Positions 33,948 through 42,531 of a stretch of DNA of 64,000 nt are shown here, piece by piece. How positions within the stretch are numbered: the stretch's first letter is position 1; every line of letters begins with the position of its first letter. Position numbers and translations under genes: made by a program. Under the pieces are notes generated by a model. That model was given only the letters and a program-made list of their open reading frames with translations. It did not search any database and had not been told where the DNA came from. The stretch is from Streptomyces sp. NBC_00091. GTDB lineage: Bacteria > Actinomycetota > Actinomycetes > Streptomycetales > Streptomycetaceae. The stretch covers positions 496,001-560,000 of the forward strand of contig NZ_JAPEMA010000002.1 of the NCBI RefSeq assembly GCF_026343185.1, read 5' to 3'.

Positions 33948-35828
33948 ATGGACATGGAAGTCACCGCCTGGCATTCGCTGCACAGTGCGATCAACGCCCA
34001 GCAGGACCGCCGCCCGCTCTCCCGGGCCAGCCTGCGCCGGATCGCCTCCTTCGCCCGCCCGCACCGGCGCGGGCTGACCCTCTTCCTGCTGCTCAGCGTG
34101 GTCGGCGCGCTGCTGGCGGTGGCCACTCCACTGCTGGCCAGCCGGATCGTGGACGCCATCGTCGGGGGCGGGGACCAGGCCGAGGTCACCCGGCTCGCGC
34201 TGCTCATCGCGGTGATCGCGGTGGCCGAGGCGGGGCTGGGCCTGCTGACCCGCAAACTGTCCGCCACCCTCGGCGAGGGGCTGATCCTCGACCTGCGCCG
34301 GGCGGTCTTCGACCACGTCCAGCGGATGCCGGTCGCCTTCTTCACCCGGACCCGCACGGGCGCGCTGGTCAGCCGGCTCAACAACGACGTGATCGGCGCC
34401 CAGCGGGCCTTCAGCAACACCCTCTCCGGGGTGGTCTCCAACATCGTGACCCTGCTGCTGACGCTCGGGGTGATGCTCAGCATCTCCTGGCAGATCACCC
34501 TGCTGGCCCTGGTGCTGCTGCCGGTGTTCGTGCTGCCGGCCCGCCGGATGGGCGCCCGGATGGCCGGGATGCAGCGGGAGGCCTCGGCGCTGAACGCGGC
34601 GATGGGCACGCAGATGACGGAACGGTTCTCCGCCCCCGGCGCGACCCTCGTCAAGCTGTTCGGGCGGCCCGCCGACGAGTCGGCCGAGTTCGCGGCCCGC
34701 GCGGCCCGGGTCCGGGACATCGGGATCCGTACGGCGATGGCCCAGTCGGCCTTCATCACCGCCCTGACCCTGGTCTCCGCGCTGGCCCTCGCCCTGGTGT
34801 ACGGCCTCGGCGGGTACTTCGCCCTGCGCGGCACCCTCGAGGCCGGCTCCGTCGTCGCCCTGGCCCTGCTCCTGACCCGCCTGTACGCCCCGCTGACCGC
34901 GCTGGCCGGGGCCCGGGTCGAGGTGATGAGCGCCATGGTCAGCTTCGAGCGGGTCTTCGAGATCCTCGACCTGAAGCCGCTGATCGCCCAGAAGCCGGAC
35001 GCCGTCGAGGTGCCCGAGGGCCCGGTGGCGGTGGAGTTCGACCGGGTCTCCTTCGGCTACCCCTCCGCCGACAAGGTCTCCCTCGCCTCCCTGGAGGAGG
35101 TGGCCGCCCTCGACGCCCGGGGCGGCACCGAGGTGCTCCACGAGGTGTCCTTCCGGGCCGAACCCGGCCAGATGATCGCCCTCGTCGGCTCCTCCGGCGC
35201 CGGCAAGTCGACCATCGCCCAGCTGCTGCCGCGCCTGTACGACGCCGACGCGGGCGCGGTCCGCCTCGGCGGCGTCGACGTACGGGACCTCACGGCCGAC
35301 TCCATCCGCGACACCCTCGGCATGGTGACCCAGGACGGGCACCTCTTCCACGAGTCGGTACGGTCCAACCTGCTGCTGGCCCGGCCCGGGGCGGGCGAGG
35401 ACGAGCTCTGGGAGGCCCTGCGCCGATCCCGCCTGGACGGGCTGGTCGCCTCCCTCCCGGACGGCCTGGACACCGTCGTCGGCGAGCGCGGCTACCGGCT
35501 GTCGGGCGGGGAACGGCAGCGGCTGACCATCGCCCGGCTGCTGCTGGCCCGCCAGCGGGTGGTGATCCTCGACGAGGCCACCGCCCACCTGGACTCCACC
35601 TCGGAGGCGGCGGTGCAGGAGGCCCTCGCCGAGGCACTGGCCGGCCGGACCGCCGTGGTGATCGCGCACCGCCTCTCCACGGTGCAGGCGGCCGACCTGA
35701 TCCTGGTGGTGGAGGACGGCCGGATCGTGGAGCGCGGCACGCACCCCGAACTGCTGGCGGCGGACGGCCGGTACGCCGAGCTGTACCGGACCCAGTTCGC
35801 CACACGCGGCGCGCCCGCCGCCGGCTGA
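33948..35828 (+). CDS. ABC exporter, permease-ATPase half transporter
   Basis: Predicted 626-residue multidrug-type exporter working as a homodimer. Six membrane helices span ~45-345, with the coupling sequences VSRLNNDVIGAQRAF and TRLYAPLTALAGARVEVMSAMVSFERVFEIL. The nucleotide-binding domain (~385-620) has Walker A GSSGAGKST with Lys 420, signature LSGGERQRLTIARLLL, Walker B VVILDEATAHLD and the switch His in VIAHRLSTVQ. A short insert (SADKVSLASLEEVAALDARGG) interrupts strand 2 of the ATPase. It lies behind the SoxR-like promoter with no leader, so export of redox-active metabolites is a sensible inference. Confidence 0.9.
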   Translation: MDMEVTAWHSLHSAINAQQDRRPLSRASLRRIASFARPHRRGLTLFLLLSVVGALLAVATPLLASRIVDAIVGGGDQAEVTRLALLIAVIAVAEAGLGLLTRKLSATLGEGLILDLRRAVFDHVQRMPVAFFTRTRTGALVSRLNNDVIGAQRAFSNTLSGVVSNIVTLLLTLGVMLSISWQITLLALVLLPVFVLPARRMGARMAGMQREASALNAAMGTQMTERFSAPGATLVKLFGRPADESAEFAARAARVRDIGIRTAMAQSAFITALTLVSALALALVYGLGGYFALRGTLEAGSVVALALLLTRLYAPLTALAGARVEVMSAMVSFERVFEILDLKPLIAQKPDAVEVPEGPVAVEFDRVSFGYPSADKVSLASLEEVAALDARGGTEVLHEVSFRAEPGQMIALVGSSGAGKSTIAQLLPRLYDADAGAVRLGGVDVRDLTADSIRDTLGMVTQDGHLFHESVRSNLLLARPGAGEDELWEALRRSRLDGLVASLPDGLDTVVGERGYRLSGGERQRLTIARLLLARQRVVILDEATAHLDSTSEAAVQEALAEALAGRTAVVIAHRLSTVQAADLILVVEDGRIVERGTHPELLAADGRYAELYRTQFATRGAPAAG

Positions 35829-35841
35829 GCCCCCGCACGGG

Positions 35842-35877
35842 CCGCCGTACGCCGGAACGCGCGGCGGCGTACGGCGG
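35842..35877. terminator. stem-loop between converging ABC exporter and AAA genes
   Basis: Perfect 13-bp arms at 35842-35854 and 35865-35877 with a 10-base loop fill the 73-base gap between the two converging genes. Likely a bidirectional terminator. Confidence 0.75.
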
Positions 35878-35901
35878 CGGAGCGGGCCCCCGGCCGCGGG
35901 G

Positions 35902-37467
35902 TCAGTCGTCCAGGAAGACGATCCGGCGGGTCTGGCCGGAGGGCCCCTGGGCGGCGGTGGCGGCGAAGCGCCCGGCGGGTACGGCCCGCTCGCGGCCCCA
36001 GGCCCGGATCTCCTCGATCTGCTCCGGGTTGTTGCGGCTGAGCGGCACCGTGTTGGCGAAGGTGTCCTGGACGAAGGCGGGCCGCATGTGCTCGGTGCCG
36101 CCGCTCAGGTAGACCTCGGCGCCTACGTCGTGCAGGGCGGCCTCGATGTCGGAGCCGGCGAAGCCCTCGGACAGGTCGACGAGCCGGGCGAGCTGCTCGG
36201 GATCGGGGTCGGTCCGCAGGTAGCGCCGGTAGTAGATCCCGATGATCTCCTCCCGGTCCTGGGCGTCGGGCAGGTCGACGAAGAACAGCTCGTCGAAGCG
36301 GCCCTTGCGCAGCAGCTCCGGCGGGAGGCTGCGCACGTCGTTGGCGGTGGCGACGACGAAGGCGCGGGACTGGGACTCCTGGAGCCAGAACAGGAACTGG
36401 CCGATGATCCGCTGCGGGACCCCGGACATGTCGCCCGCTCCGGCCAGCCCCTTCTCGATCTCGTCGATCCACAGCACGCAGGGCGCGACCCGGTCGGCGG
36501 TCTCCAGCGCCTCCCGGAAGCGGCCTTCGGACTCGCCGAGGTACTTGCCGTGGATGGAACCCATGTCGAGCCGGTACAGCGGGAGCTGCCACTGCGCGGC
36601 GATGGCCTTCGCGGACAGCGACTTGCCGCAGCCCGGGACGCCGACCAGCAGCACCCCGCGCGGCGGCCGCAGGTCGGTGGCGCGCAGGTCGGCCTGGAGG
36701 AGGCGGCCGCGGCGGCCCAGCCAGTCGCGGAGGTTGGTCAGGCCGCCCACCGTGTAGTCGGAGGCCTTCAGGGGGACCTTCTGCAGGCCGGTCAGGTCGT
36801 TGAAGATGCGGTCCTTGGACTGGGCCAGGACCAGGACGTCGTCCTCCTCCACCGAGCCCTTGGCGGCGACCGTCGCCATCAGGTTGATGGCCTCGCCCTC
36901 GGTGACCCCGACGAGGAACTCGGCGGCGCGCCGGGTGTCCTGGTCGTCCCAGGCGACGGGGATGTGCCCCCGGTGGTCGTCGAGGAAGGCGGAGAGGGTC
37001 GCGTACATCTCGTCGGCGTCGGGCGGTTCGAGCTGGAGGCTCATGCCGAGCCGCTGGACGCCGCTCCACACCGGGCTGTCGGTGATCAGGATGACACTGC
37101 CCATGTTGGTGTCGGCGAGGCGGGCGAGTTCGGCGACGTGCCGGGCCAGGGGGGTGTCGGCGTCCAGGTCGTCGGGTTCGACCAGGACCAGGGTGGCGTT
37201 GGGCCGGGAGGTGAACTGGGCGGCCGCGTACTCCATGGCGCCGGTCAGCGAACGGTCGTCCATCACTGCGGTGTTGGTGCGCAGGTCGCGCAGTCCGGTG
37301 GCCCGGGTGTAGATCCAGAAGGGCATGTTGCCGCGCCGGGCGTGGGTGGCGGCGGTGCGCACCAGGCGCAGGGCGCGCTGCTGCTCGATGGTGCGCAGGC
37401 AGATGACCGGCACCCGGGCGGAGATGTAGCTGTCGAGGTCGCGGCGGCATTCCGCGTAGTTGGACAT
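35902..37467 (-). CDS. classical AAA+ ATPase of the candidate conflict operon
   Basis: Predicted 521-residue AAA protein. The N-terminal ~240 residues are an unknown domain (SYISARVPVICLRTIEQQRAL near the start) resembling the N-domain of Ycf46-like AAA proteins. The AAA module follows: Walker A VGVPGCGKSLSAKAIA (Lys 282), pore-loop region GSIHGKYLGESEGRF, Walker B CVLWIDEIEKG, and second region of homology VVATANDVRSLPPELLRKGRFDELF with arginine fingers. It is the last gene of a five-gene operon. The start ATG 37467 has GGAGA upstream. Known conflict systems pair classical AAA ATPases with caspase-like proteases, and one is encoded divergently here. Confidence 0.87.
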   Translation of the reverse strand: MSNYAECRRDLDSYISARVPVICLRTIEQQRALRLVRTAATHARRGNMPFWIYTRATGLRDLRTNTAVMDDRSLTGAMEYAAAQFTSRPNATLVLVEPDDLDADTPLARHVAELARLADTNMGSVILITDSPVWSGVQRLGMSLQLEPPDADEMYATLSAFLDDHRGHIPVAWDDQDTRRAAEFLVGVTEGEAINLMATVAAKGSVEEDDVLVLAQSKDRIFNDLTGLQKVPLKASDYTVGGLTNLRDWLGRRGRLLQADLRATDLRPPRGVLLVGVPGCGKSLSAKAIAAQWQLPLYRLDMGSIHGKYLGESEGRFREALETADRVAPCVLWIDEIEKGLAGAGDMSGVPQRIIGQFLFWLQESQSRAFVVATANDVRSLPPELLRKGRFDELFFVDLPDAQDREEIIGIYYRRYLRTDPDPEQLARLVDLSEGFAGSDIEAALHDVGAEVYLSGGTEHMRPAFVQDTFANTVPLSRNNPEQIEEIRAWGRERAVPAGRFAATAAQGPSGQTRRIVFLDD

Positions 37468-37484
37468 GGGGTGGTGGTCTCCGG

Positions 37485-38030
37485 TCAGTCGGTGATGATG
37501 CGGCGGCGGGCGGGGGCCGCCGGGTCGTAGGACCAGCCGGCGCCGGGTGTGGTCAGGGGGTTCTCGCGCAGGGTGCGGCGGCGGGCCTCGGTCAGGCGCG
37601 GGTCGGCGCCCGCCCGTTCGGCGCCGTCCAGGGCCGCCTCCAGCTGTGCCTGGACTCCGGTGATCTGGCCCTCGACCAGTTCTCCCAGCTGCCCGCGCAG
37701 CTCCTGCGGCAGGGCGGGGTGGCCGGCGAGGGCCCTGACGGCGTCCAGGCCGGTGCGGGCCTGGACCAGGGCGCGGCCGGCGTCGAACTCGTCGCGGGCC
37801 TCGTCCAGGGCGGTGGTCAGGGAGCCGGCCCAGCTCCGCAGGCGCCGGTCGAGGGCGTCGGTGAGCTGCCGTGCGAAACGGGCCCAGGTGTCGGGGTGGT
37901 AGTCCTCGGGCCGCAGCCCCGGGAGCCGGGCGGCGGCTTCGGCGGTGGCGGCGCCGCCGTTCACGGCCCATTCCCGCAGGTACCGCGTCCAGATCTGGTG
38001 GTCGCCGCCGTGGCCCCACATGGCATCCAT
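37485..38030 (-). CDS. hypothetical helical protein of the AAA operon
   Basis: I do not recognise this 181-residue protein. It is mostly alpha-helical, with WTRYLREWAVNGG near the start and a central Ala/Leu-rich helical bundle (LTDALDRRLRSWAGSLTTA). The C-terminal part is basic (TEARRRTLRENPLTTPGAGW). There is no signal peptide or membrane helix. It begins two bases after the stop of the 59-residue gene upstream and ends 17 bases before the ATPase start. It is therefore probably a partner or substrate adaptor of the AAA ATPase, by operon logic only. Confidence 0.75.
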   Translation of the reverse strand: MDAMWGHGGDHQIWTRYLREWAVNGGAATAEAAARLPGLRPEDYHPDTWARFARQLTDALDRRLRSWAGSLTTALDEARDEFDAGRALVQARTGLDAVRALAGHPALPQELRGQLGELVEGQITGVQAQLEAALDGAERAGADPRLTEARRRTLRENPLTTPGAGWSYDPAAPARRRIITD

Positions 38031-38032
38031 GG

Positions 38033-38212
38033 TCAGGGCTGCTCCTGCCGGGCGCCGGGGCGGCGAACCAGCTGTTCGCCGGGGGGCAGCGGGGACCAGT
38101 CGGGCAGTCCCTCGACGATCCGGCGCAGCCGTGCGGTGGTGCGTTCCTCGGCGGGGGCGGCTCCGGCGGCCCACAGGCGGCGCGTGGGGGCTCCGGGCTC
38201 GGGGGTGGTCAT
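38033..38212 (-). CDS. hypothetical 59-residue protein of the AAA operon
   Basis: A small, unrecognised protein beginning TTPEPGAPTRRLWAAG, with a Pro/Gly-rich C-terminus. Its ATG 38212 overlaps the stop of the membrane coiled-coil gene by four bases (ATGA), and its own stop is two bases from the next start. The tight spacing on both sides argues for a real gene. No domain is visible. Confidence 0.65.
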   Translation of the reverse strand: MTTPEPGAPTRRLWAAGAAPAEERTTARLRRIVEGLPDWSPLPPGEQLVRRPGARQEQP

Positions 38213-39981
38213 GCGGGTTCGCCTCCCGGGGTGACGGTGCGGCCGGCGAAGGGGGAGTTGCCCTCGGTCGCGGTGGCCAGGGATTCGATCAGCTCCCGTA
38301 CGCGCGCCTCGACGGCGTCTGCGTCCTCGTAGGCCTGCTGCCATACCGTCAGTTCGACGCGGGTGGCGACGAGTTGCCGCAGGGTGTCGCGCCTGCGGTC
38401 GGCGAGGTACTGGCGCGCGGAGTCCAGGACGAGGCGGCATTTGGCGACGTCCTGGTGGATGACGAGCCAGGCGACGCCGCCGACGAGGAGCAGGGCCATG
38501 ACGGCCCCGGCCACGCCGCCCGCGCTTCCGATGAGCAGGGCGACCAGGGCGGTGAGGACGGTCACCGCGACGGGCTTGGCGTACTTGTAGCGGAGGCCGG
38601 CGAGGAAGGGGGCGGTGTGCCGGTCCCAGTGGTCGCCCAGGTCCTTCTCCAGTTCGGGCAGCGGGGTGTGGAAGGAGCCCTGCCAGGGGGGCAGCTGGAA
38701 CCGCTGTCCGGCGACCGGGTACGGGGAGCCGAAGCGGACCTGGACGTCCTGCGGTACGACGGCCCGGTAGTCCCGGCCATGGCCCTGGTGGGCGTGGTGG
38801 AACCACTCCCGGCAGGCGGCGACGGCGAGCCGCCGGGTGGCCTGGGAGGTGCCGATCGCGGCCGGGTTGAGGGCGGCGTTGCTCTGGACGGTGAGGTAGT
38901 CGAGGGACTCGTCGTACGAGGCGGAGTCGGCGTCGGCGACGGCCCGGGCCCTGGCGGTGTCCCCGTCGTGGGCGATCACGGCCTCCTGGTAGGCGAGGTC
39001 GCGGCGCAGGGGCAGTTCCTCGTTGTCGTACTCGGAGACGAGCCGGTCGAGGATGTCGTCGACGGCGTCCTCGAGGCGCTGCGAGGGGGCGGGCTCGGTG
39101 TTCATGATCGCCGTGTACTTGTCGAGGATCGCCTGCTGGCCGCGGGCGGCGGAGAGCACCCCGCCCAGCTGCGGCCACTGCGGGCAGAGCCCGCTCAGGA
39201 AGGGGAACTCGGTGGGCGGTACGGGCGGGCAGAGGTTGCGCAGTTCGGCGCCCCAGCGCTCGATCTGGGCGTCCTGGGCGCCGGTGTCGCCGCCGAGCAG
39301 GGTGTGCCACTCGTCGAGGACGACGCGCAGCATGGCCCGGCCGGCCGGGCCGAAGGCGCCCTGGGCCACGGACTCCAGGATGACGGCGAACTCGCGGCCG
39401 AGGGCCCGGGGGTCCTGGGCCAGCAGGTAGTGGCGCAGCCAGCGGGCGGATTCGGTCTGCCGGCCCTGGCGCCGCAGGACGAGGGCGAAGAGCAGCGAGG
39501 TGCGGTCCGGGGAGCGGCGGAAGGCCTCCTCCACGGCCCGTTCGCACAGGGCGGGGTCGTCGGCCGACCAGGCGGCGAGCGCCACCAGCGCGGGCGCGAG
39601 CCAGTACCGGGGGGTCTGGAGCATCAGCTGGTCGCCGACGGTGCGGACGGTGTCCTCGGAGACCAGGCCGATGTCGAAGGCCTGGAGCATGCCGACGGCG
39701 GTGCGCCGGACGACCTTGTGGTGGCCGAAGTCGTGGTCGAGCTGGTCCTGGAGGACGCCGACCCGGGTCTCGGCGCGCTGGAGCGCCGCTACCAGCCGGG
39801 CCTGGGCGGCGAAGGCCCGGAACTCGTCGCGCAGCTGCTGGAGTTCGCTGCGGGTCTGCTGCTGGTTCGCCTCGACCGAGTTGACCTGCCCGGAGACGTG
39901 GCCGACCTGTTCGGCGACCTGGGCGACGAGCCGGTTGACCGCGGCGAGCTTGATGTGCAGTCCGGCGTCGATGCCGCTCAT
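38209..39981 (-). CDS. coiled-coil membrane protein of the AAA operon
   Basis: Unrecognised 590-residue protein. Residues ~5-75 form an amphipathic coiled coil (VAEQVGHVSGQVNSVEANQQ). A long helical, TPR-like region follows, with segments such as DRTSLLFALVLRRQGRQTES. Near residues 470-515 two hydrophobic helices form a hairpin (VAVTVLTALVALLIG and AVMALLLVGGVAWLVI), followed by another helical coiled coil to the C-terminus. It may anchor the AAA ATPase complex at the membrane. It overlaps the genes on both sides by four bases (ATGA), so all are co-translated. Confidence 0.8.
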   Translation of the reverse strand: MSGIDAGLHIKLAAVNRLVAQVAEQVGHVSGQVNSVEANQQQTRSELQQLRDEFRAFAAQARLVAALQRAETRVGVLQDQLDHDFGHHKVVRRTAVGMLQAFDIGLVSEDTVRTVGDQLMLQTPRYWLAPALVALAAWSADDPALCERAVEEAFRRSPDRTSLLFALVLRRQGRQTESARWLRHYLLAQDPRALGREFAVILESVAQGAFGPAGRAMLRVVLDEWHTLLGGDTGAQDAQIERWGAELRNLCPPVPPTEFPFLSGLCPQWPQLGGVLSAARGQQAILDKYTAIMNTEPAPSQRLEDAVDDILDRLVSEYDNEELPLRRDLAYQEAVIAHDGDTARARAVADADSASYDESLDYLTVQSNAALNPAAIGTSQATRRLAVAACREWFHHAHQGHGRDYRAVVPQDVQVRFGSPYPVAGQRFQLPPWQGSFHTPLPELEKDLGDHWDRHTAPFLAGLRYKYAKPVAVTVLTALVALLIGSAGGVAGAVMALLLVGGVAWLVIHQDVAKCRLVLDSARQYLADRRRDTLRQLVATRVELTVWQQAYEDADAVEARVRELIESLATATEGNSPFAGRTVTPGGEPA

Positions 39982-40484
39982 GCGCCGCCTCCCTGCCGGA
40001 GCGCGGCGGGCCGTACCACCGAACCGTTCGTCAGGACGGGCAGCACCAGTCCGTCGGAGTAGACCTCCACGCACGCGTAGCCGGGGTTGCGCACCAGCAT
40101 CCGGGCGTTGCCGTAGGGGTCGGGCAGGGTGTCGCGGGGTGCGTAGTGCGTGACGATGGCGCCGAAGAGGTCGAGGATGTGGTCCACGTACGGCGGGCCG
40201 AGGTGGCAGCGGGCGAGGAAGCCGACCGGCGCGCTGAGGTACTCGGCCGCGTACTGTCCGCGGATCCGGTCGGCGAGCCGCCGGCGGGCCGCCTCGTCGA
40301 GGCCGGCGTCCAGCAGTCCGACGGCTTCGAGGAGCTCCCCCGGGCGGTTCTTCAGCCGGTCGGCGAGCGGGCCCGGGGCGCGGGTGGCCCCGGTGGCCGC
40401 GGGCGCCGGGCCCATGCCCGTGCCCGTCGTCTGTGGGTCCTGTGCCGGTCCGACGACCCGCCGCGGACGCTCGATGTACCCCAT
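39978..40484 (-). CDS. hypothetical first gene of the AAA operon
   Basis: Unrecognised 168-residue protein. The first ~45 residues are Pro/Ala-rich and probably unstructured. The rest forms a compact domain with conserved-looking stretches: RIRGQYAAEYLSAPVGFLA, HLGPPYVDHILDLFGAIVTHY and NPGYACVEVYSDGLVLPVL. ATG 40484 has an excellent GGGGGAGG ribosome site; longer starts lack it. It opens the operon divergently from the caspase-like gene over an 80-base spacer. The operon order is 39978-40484, 38209-39981, 38033-38212, 37485-38030, 35902-37467. It might belong to the proteins that accompany caspase/AAA conflict systems in actinobacteria; only a profile search would tell. Confidence 0.75.
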   Translation of the reverse strand: MGYIERPRRVVGPAQDPQTTGTGMGPAPAATGATRAPGPLADRLKNRPGELLEAVGLLDAGLDEAARRRLADRIRGQYAAEYLSAPVGFLARCHLGPPYVDHILDLFGAIVTHYAPRDTLPDPYGNARMLVRNPGYACVEVYSDGLVLPVLTNGSVVRPAALRQGGGA

Positions 40485-40522
40485 GGCCTCCCCCGATTTC
40501 ATGAGTGGAGCACGCAGATTAA

Positions 40523-40535
40523 TGACGTTCCGTCA
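40523..40535. promoter_or_regulatory. small dyad in the AAA-operon/caspase divergent spacer
   Basis: TGACG-TTC-CGTCA is a perfect 5-bp dyad in the centre of the 80-base divergent spacer. The spacer must contain both promoters. On the minus strand TTGACG overlaps the dyad and could be a -35 element. Evidence is weak beyond position and symmetry. Confidence 0.35.
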
Positions 40536-40564
40536 ATCGTGCGACCCCAAAAGGGATTCGAGCC

Positions 40565-42523
40565 ATGGCGGACCGGCAACCGCCCCCGATGCGACCGGAT
40601 TTCGGCCAGTGGAAGCCCGGCGCGGCGGATCACACTGGGGCCATGGGGAAGGTGTACGCCCTGCTCGTGGGCATCAACGAGTACCGCAGCCCAGTACGTG
40701 CCGATCTGCGCGGGTGTCTGAACGACGTGGCCGGGGCCCGCGCCGCCCTGGAGGCGGCGGCCCCGGGCCGGGTCCTCGCCCGGGTCCTCACCGACGGCGG
40801 GGCCACGGCCGCCGCCGTGGAGGAGGGCATCCGCGGCCACCTGGGGCGGGCCGGGGCCGGGGACACCGCGCTGCTGTGGTTCTCGGGGCACGGCACGGAG
40901 TACCCGGCGAGCACCCCGCAGGAGCTGCTGCTGGAGCCGACCGGCCTGTGCCAGGCACTGGTCTGCGCGGACGGGCCGCTGCCGGACAAGCGTCTCGGCG
41001 GGCTGCTCGACGGGGCGGCGGCGGGCGGGGCCCGGGTGGTGGCGGTGCTGGACTGCTGTTTCTCGGGCGGCGCGAGCCGTAAGGACGGGGCCGCCGCCCG
41101 CGCGCTGCCCCCGCTGCCGCAGTGGCGCCCGTCGGTGGCGGCGGCCCGGGACCTGAGCGGGCCCGTCGGCCGGCCGCGGCACGTGCTGCTGGCCGCGAGC
41201 CGGCTCGGCCAGCCCTCGTACGAGCGGCTCCTCGAGGGGCCCGACGGGCCGCGTACGCAGGGGGTGTTCTCGTACGTCCTGACCCGTGCGCTGCGCCGGG
41301 CCGCGCCGTCGGCCACGGCCCGGGAGCTGCTCGCGGAGGCGGACGCGGGGGTGCGGCGGCTCGTGGACGGGCAGCAGCCGGTGCTCTTCCCGGCCGAGCC
41401 GGGCGGGCCCGCGGACCGGCCGCTGCTGGGCGGCGCTGCCCGGCGGCCGAGCCCGTACCTGCTGCGGGAGGGCCCGGACGGCTGGGAGGTGGACTGCGGG
41501 CGGGTGCACGGGCTGACCGGTGGCGCGGGTACGGAGTTCACGGCGGCGGGCGGGCTCGTACGGGCCACCGCGGTGCGGGCGGACCGGACGCTGGTCGATC
41601 CCGACGGCTGGGCCCCGGAGCCGGGGTCGGTGCACGCGGTGTCCCTGTCGGCCCTGGCGCTGCCCCCGGCCGCGGTGGTCCTCGACGGGGAGGGACCCGG
41701 CGGGGAGGGGCCCGGCGGCGGCCCGGTCCTGCCCGCCTCGCCGCTGCTGCGCGAGGTCGCGGCCGGTTCGGCGGAGGCGGCCGCGGCGGGGCTGCTGCTG
41801 CGCGTCGAGGTCCGCGGGGCGCGGGCCCGCATCCTGCGCCGCGACGGGTCCCCGTACGTGCCCCCGCTGCCGCTGGCCACGGCGGCCGACACCGCGCGGC
41901 TGGCCGACTGCCTGACCCGGCTGGTGCACTGGCACCGCATCCGGGACCTCAGCGCGGGACTGTCCCCGCTGAGCGGGCACGTGAAGGTGGAGGTGCTGCC
42001 CTGGGCGGCCCGCGACGGCGAGCCCCTGCGGCCCGACGCGAACGGGGAGATCGTCCTCTCGTACGACGGCCCGCGCGAGCCGTGGGTCACGGTGCGGCTG
42101 CGCAACACCGGGCCCCGGCCGCTGTGGTGCGTACTGGTCAACCTCGACGACCGCTTCGGCGCCGGATCGGAGCTGTTCCCGGGGCAGTTCATCGGCCCCG
42201 GCATGACCGGCCACGCGCTGGACGGGCAGCCGGTGCGGCTGGTGCTGCCCGCCTCCCGGCCGGTGCGCCCGGGGGCCTCGGTACGGGACTGGCTGACGGT
42301 GGTGGCGGCCGAGGGGGAGCTGAACACGGTGCCGTTCCACCTGAGCCGCTGGGAGCCGGACGCGGTACGCGCGGACGCGCCCCGGCGTGCGCCCGTGGAC
42401 GGGCTGCTGCGGCTGGCCGGAGCGGCGGGGGGCGACGGGGGCCGCGACCTGCTGCCCGCGCTCCCCTCCGCCCCCGGGCAGTGGGCGGCGAGCACCCTGG
42501 CCCTGCGCACGGTGGTCCCGTAG
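40565..42523 (+). CDS. caspase-like cysteine protease (peptidase C14) with C-terminal sensor-like domains
   Basis: Predicted protease of up to 652 residues. The caspase domain (~27-270) begins VYALLVGINEYRSP and carries the catalytic dyad: His 109 in WFSGHGTE and Cys 165 in VLDCCFSGGA. It is probably active. Residues ~280-375 form a small beta-rich domain, and ~470-600 an Ig-like region (VRLRNTGPRPLWCVLVNLDD) resembling the DUF4384-type domains found behind bacterial caspases. ATG 40565 is used; ATG 40643, directly before the caspase domain, is an alternative. It is divergent from the AAA operon and converges on a CHAT protease gene with only eight bases between them. Bacterial caspases usually act in programmed death or anti-phage defence. 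Confidence 0.87.
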   Translation: MADRQPPPMRPDFGQWKPGAADHTGAMGKVYALLVGINEYRSPVRADLRGCLNDVAGARAALEAAAPGRVLARVLTDGGATAAAVEEGIRGHLGRAGAGDTALLWFSGHGTEYPASTPQELLLEPTGLCQALVCADGPLPDKRLGGLLDGAAAGGARVVAVLDCCFSGGASRKDGAAARALPPLPQWRPSVAAARDLSGPVGRPRHVLLAASRLGQPSYERLLEGPDGPRTQGVFSYVLTRALRRAAPSATARELLAEADAGVRRLVDGQQPVLFPAEPGGPADRPLLGGAARRPSPYLLREGPDGWEVDCGRVHGLTGGAGTEFTAAGGLVRATAVRADRTLVDPDGWAPEPGSVHAVSLSALALPPAAVVLDGEGPGGEGPGGGPVLPASPLLREVAAGSAEAAAAGLLLRVEVRGARARILRRDGSPYVPPLPLATAADTARLADCLTRLVHWHRIRDLSAGLSPLSGHVKVEVLPWAARDGEPLRPDANGEIVLSYDGPREPWVTVRLRNTGPRPLWCVLVNLDDRFGAGSELFPGQFIGPGMTGHALDGQPVRLVLPASRPVRPGASVRDWLTVVAAEGELNTVPFHLSRWEPDAVRADAPRRAPVDGLLRLAGAAGGDGGRDLLPALPSAPGQWAASTLALRTVVP

Positions 42524-42531
42524 CGAGCGCC

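Noticed and set aside
29337..35744. Open frame of more than 2,100 codons on the minus strand
   Set aside because: Only its last 140 codons (the DUF350 protein) look like a gene. The rest is antisense or off-frame to well-supported genes and is a product of the high GC content.
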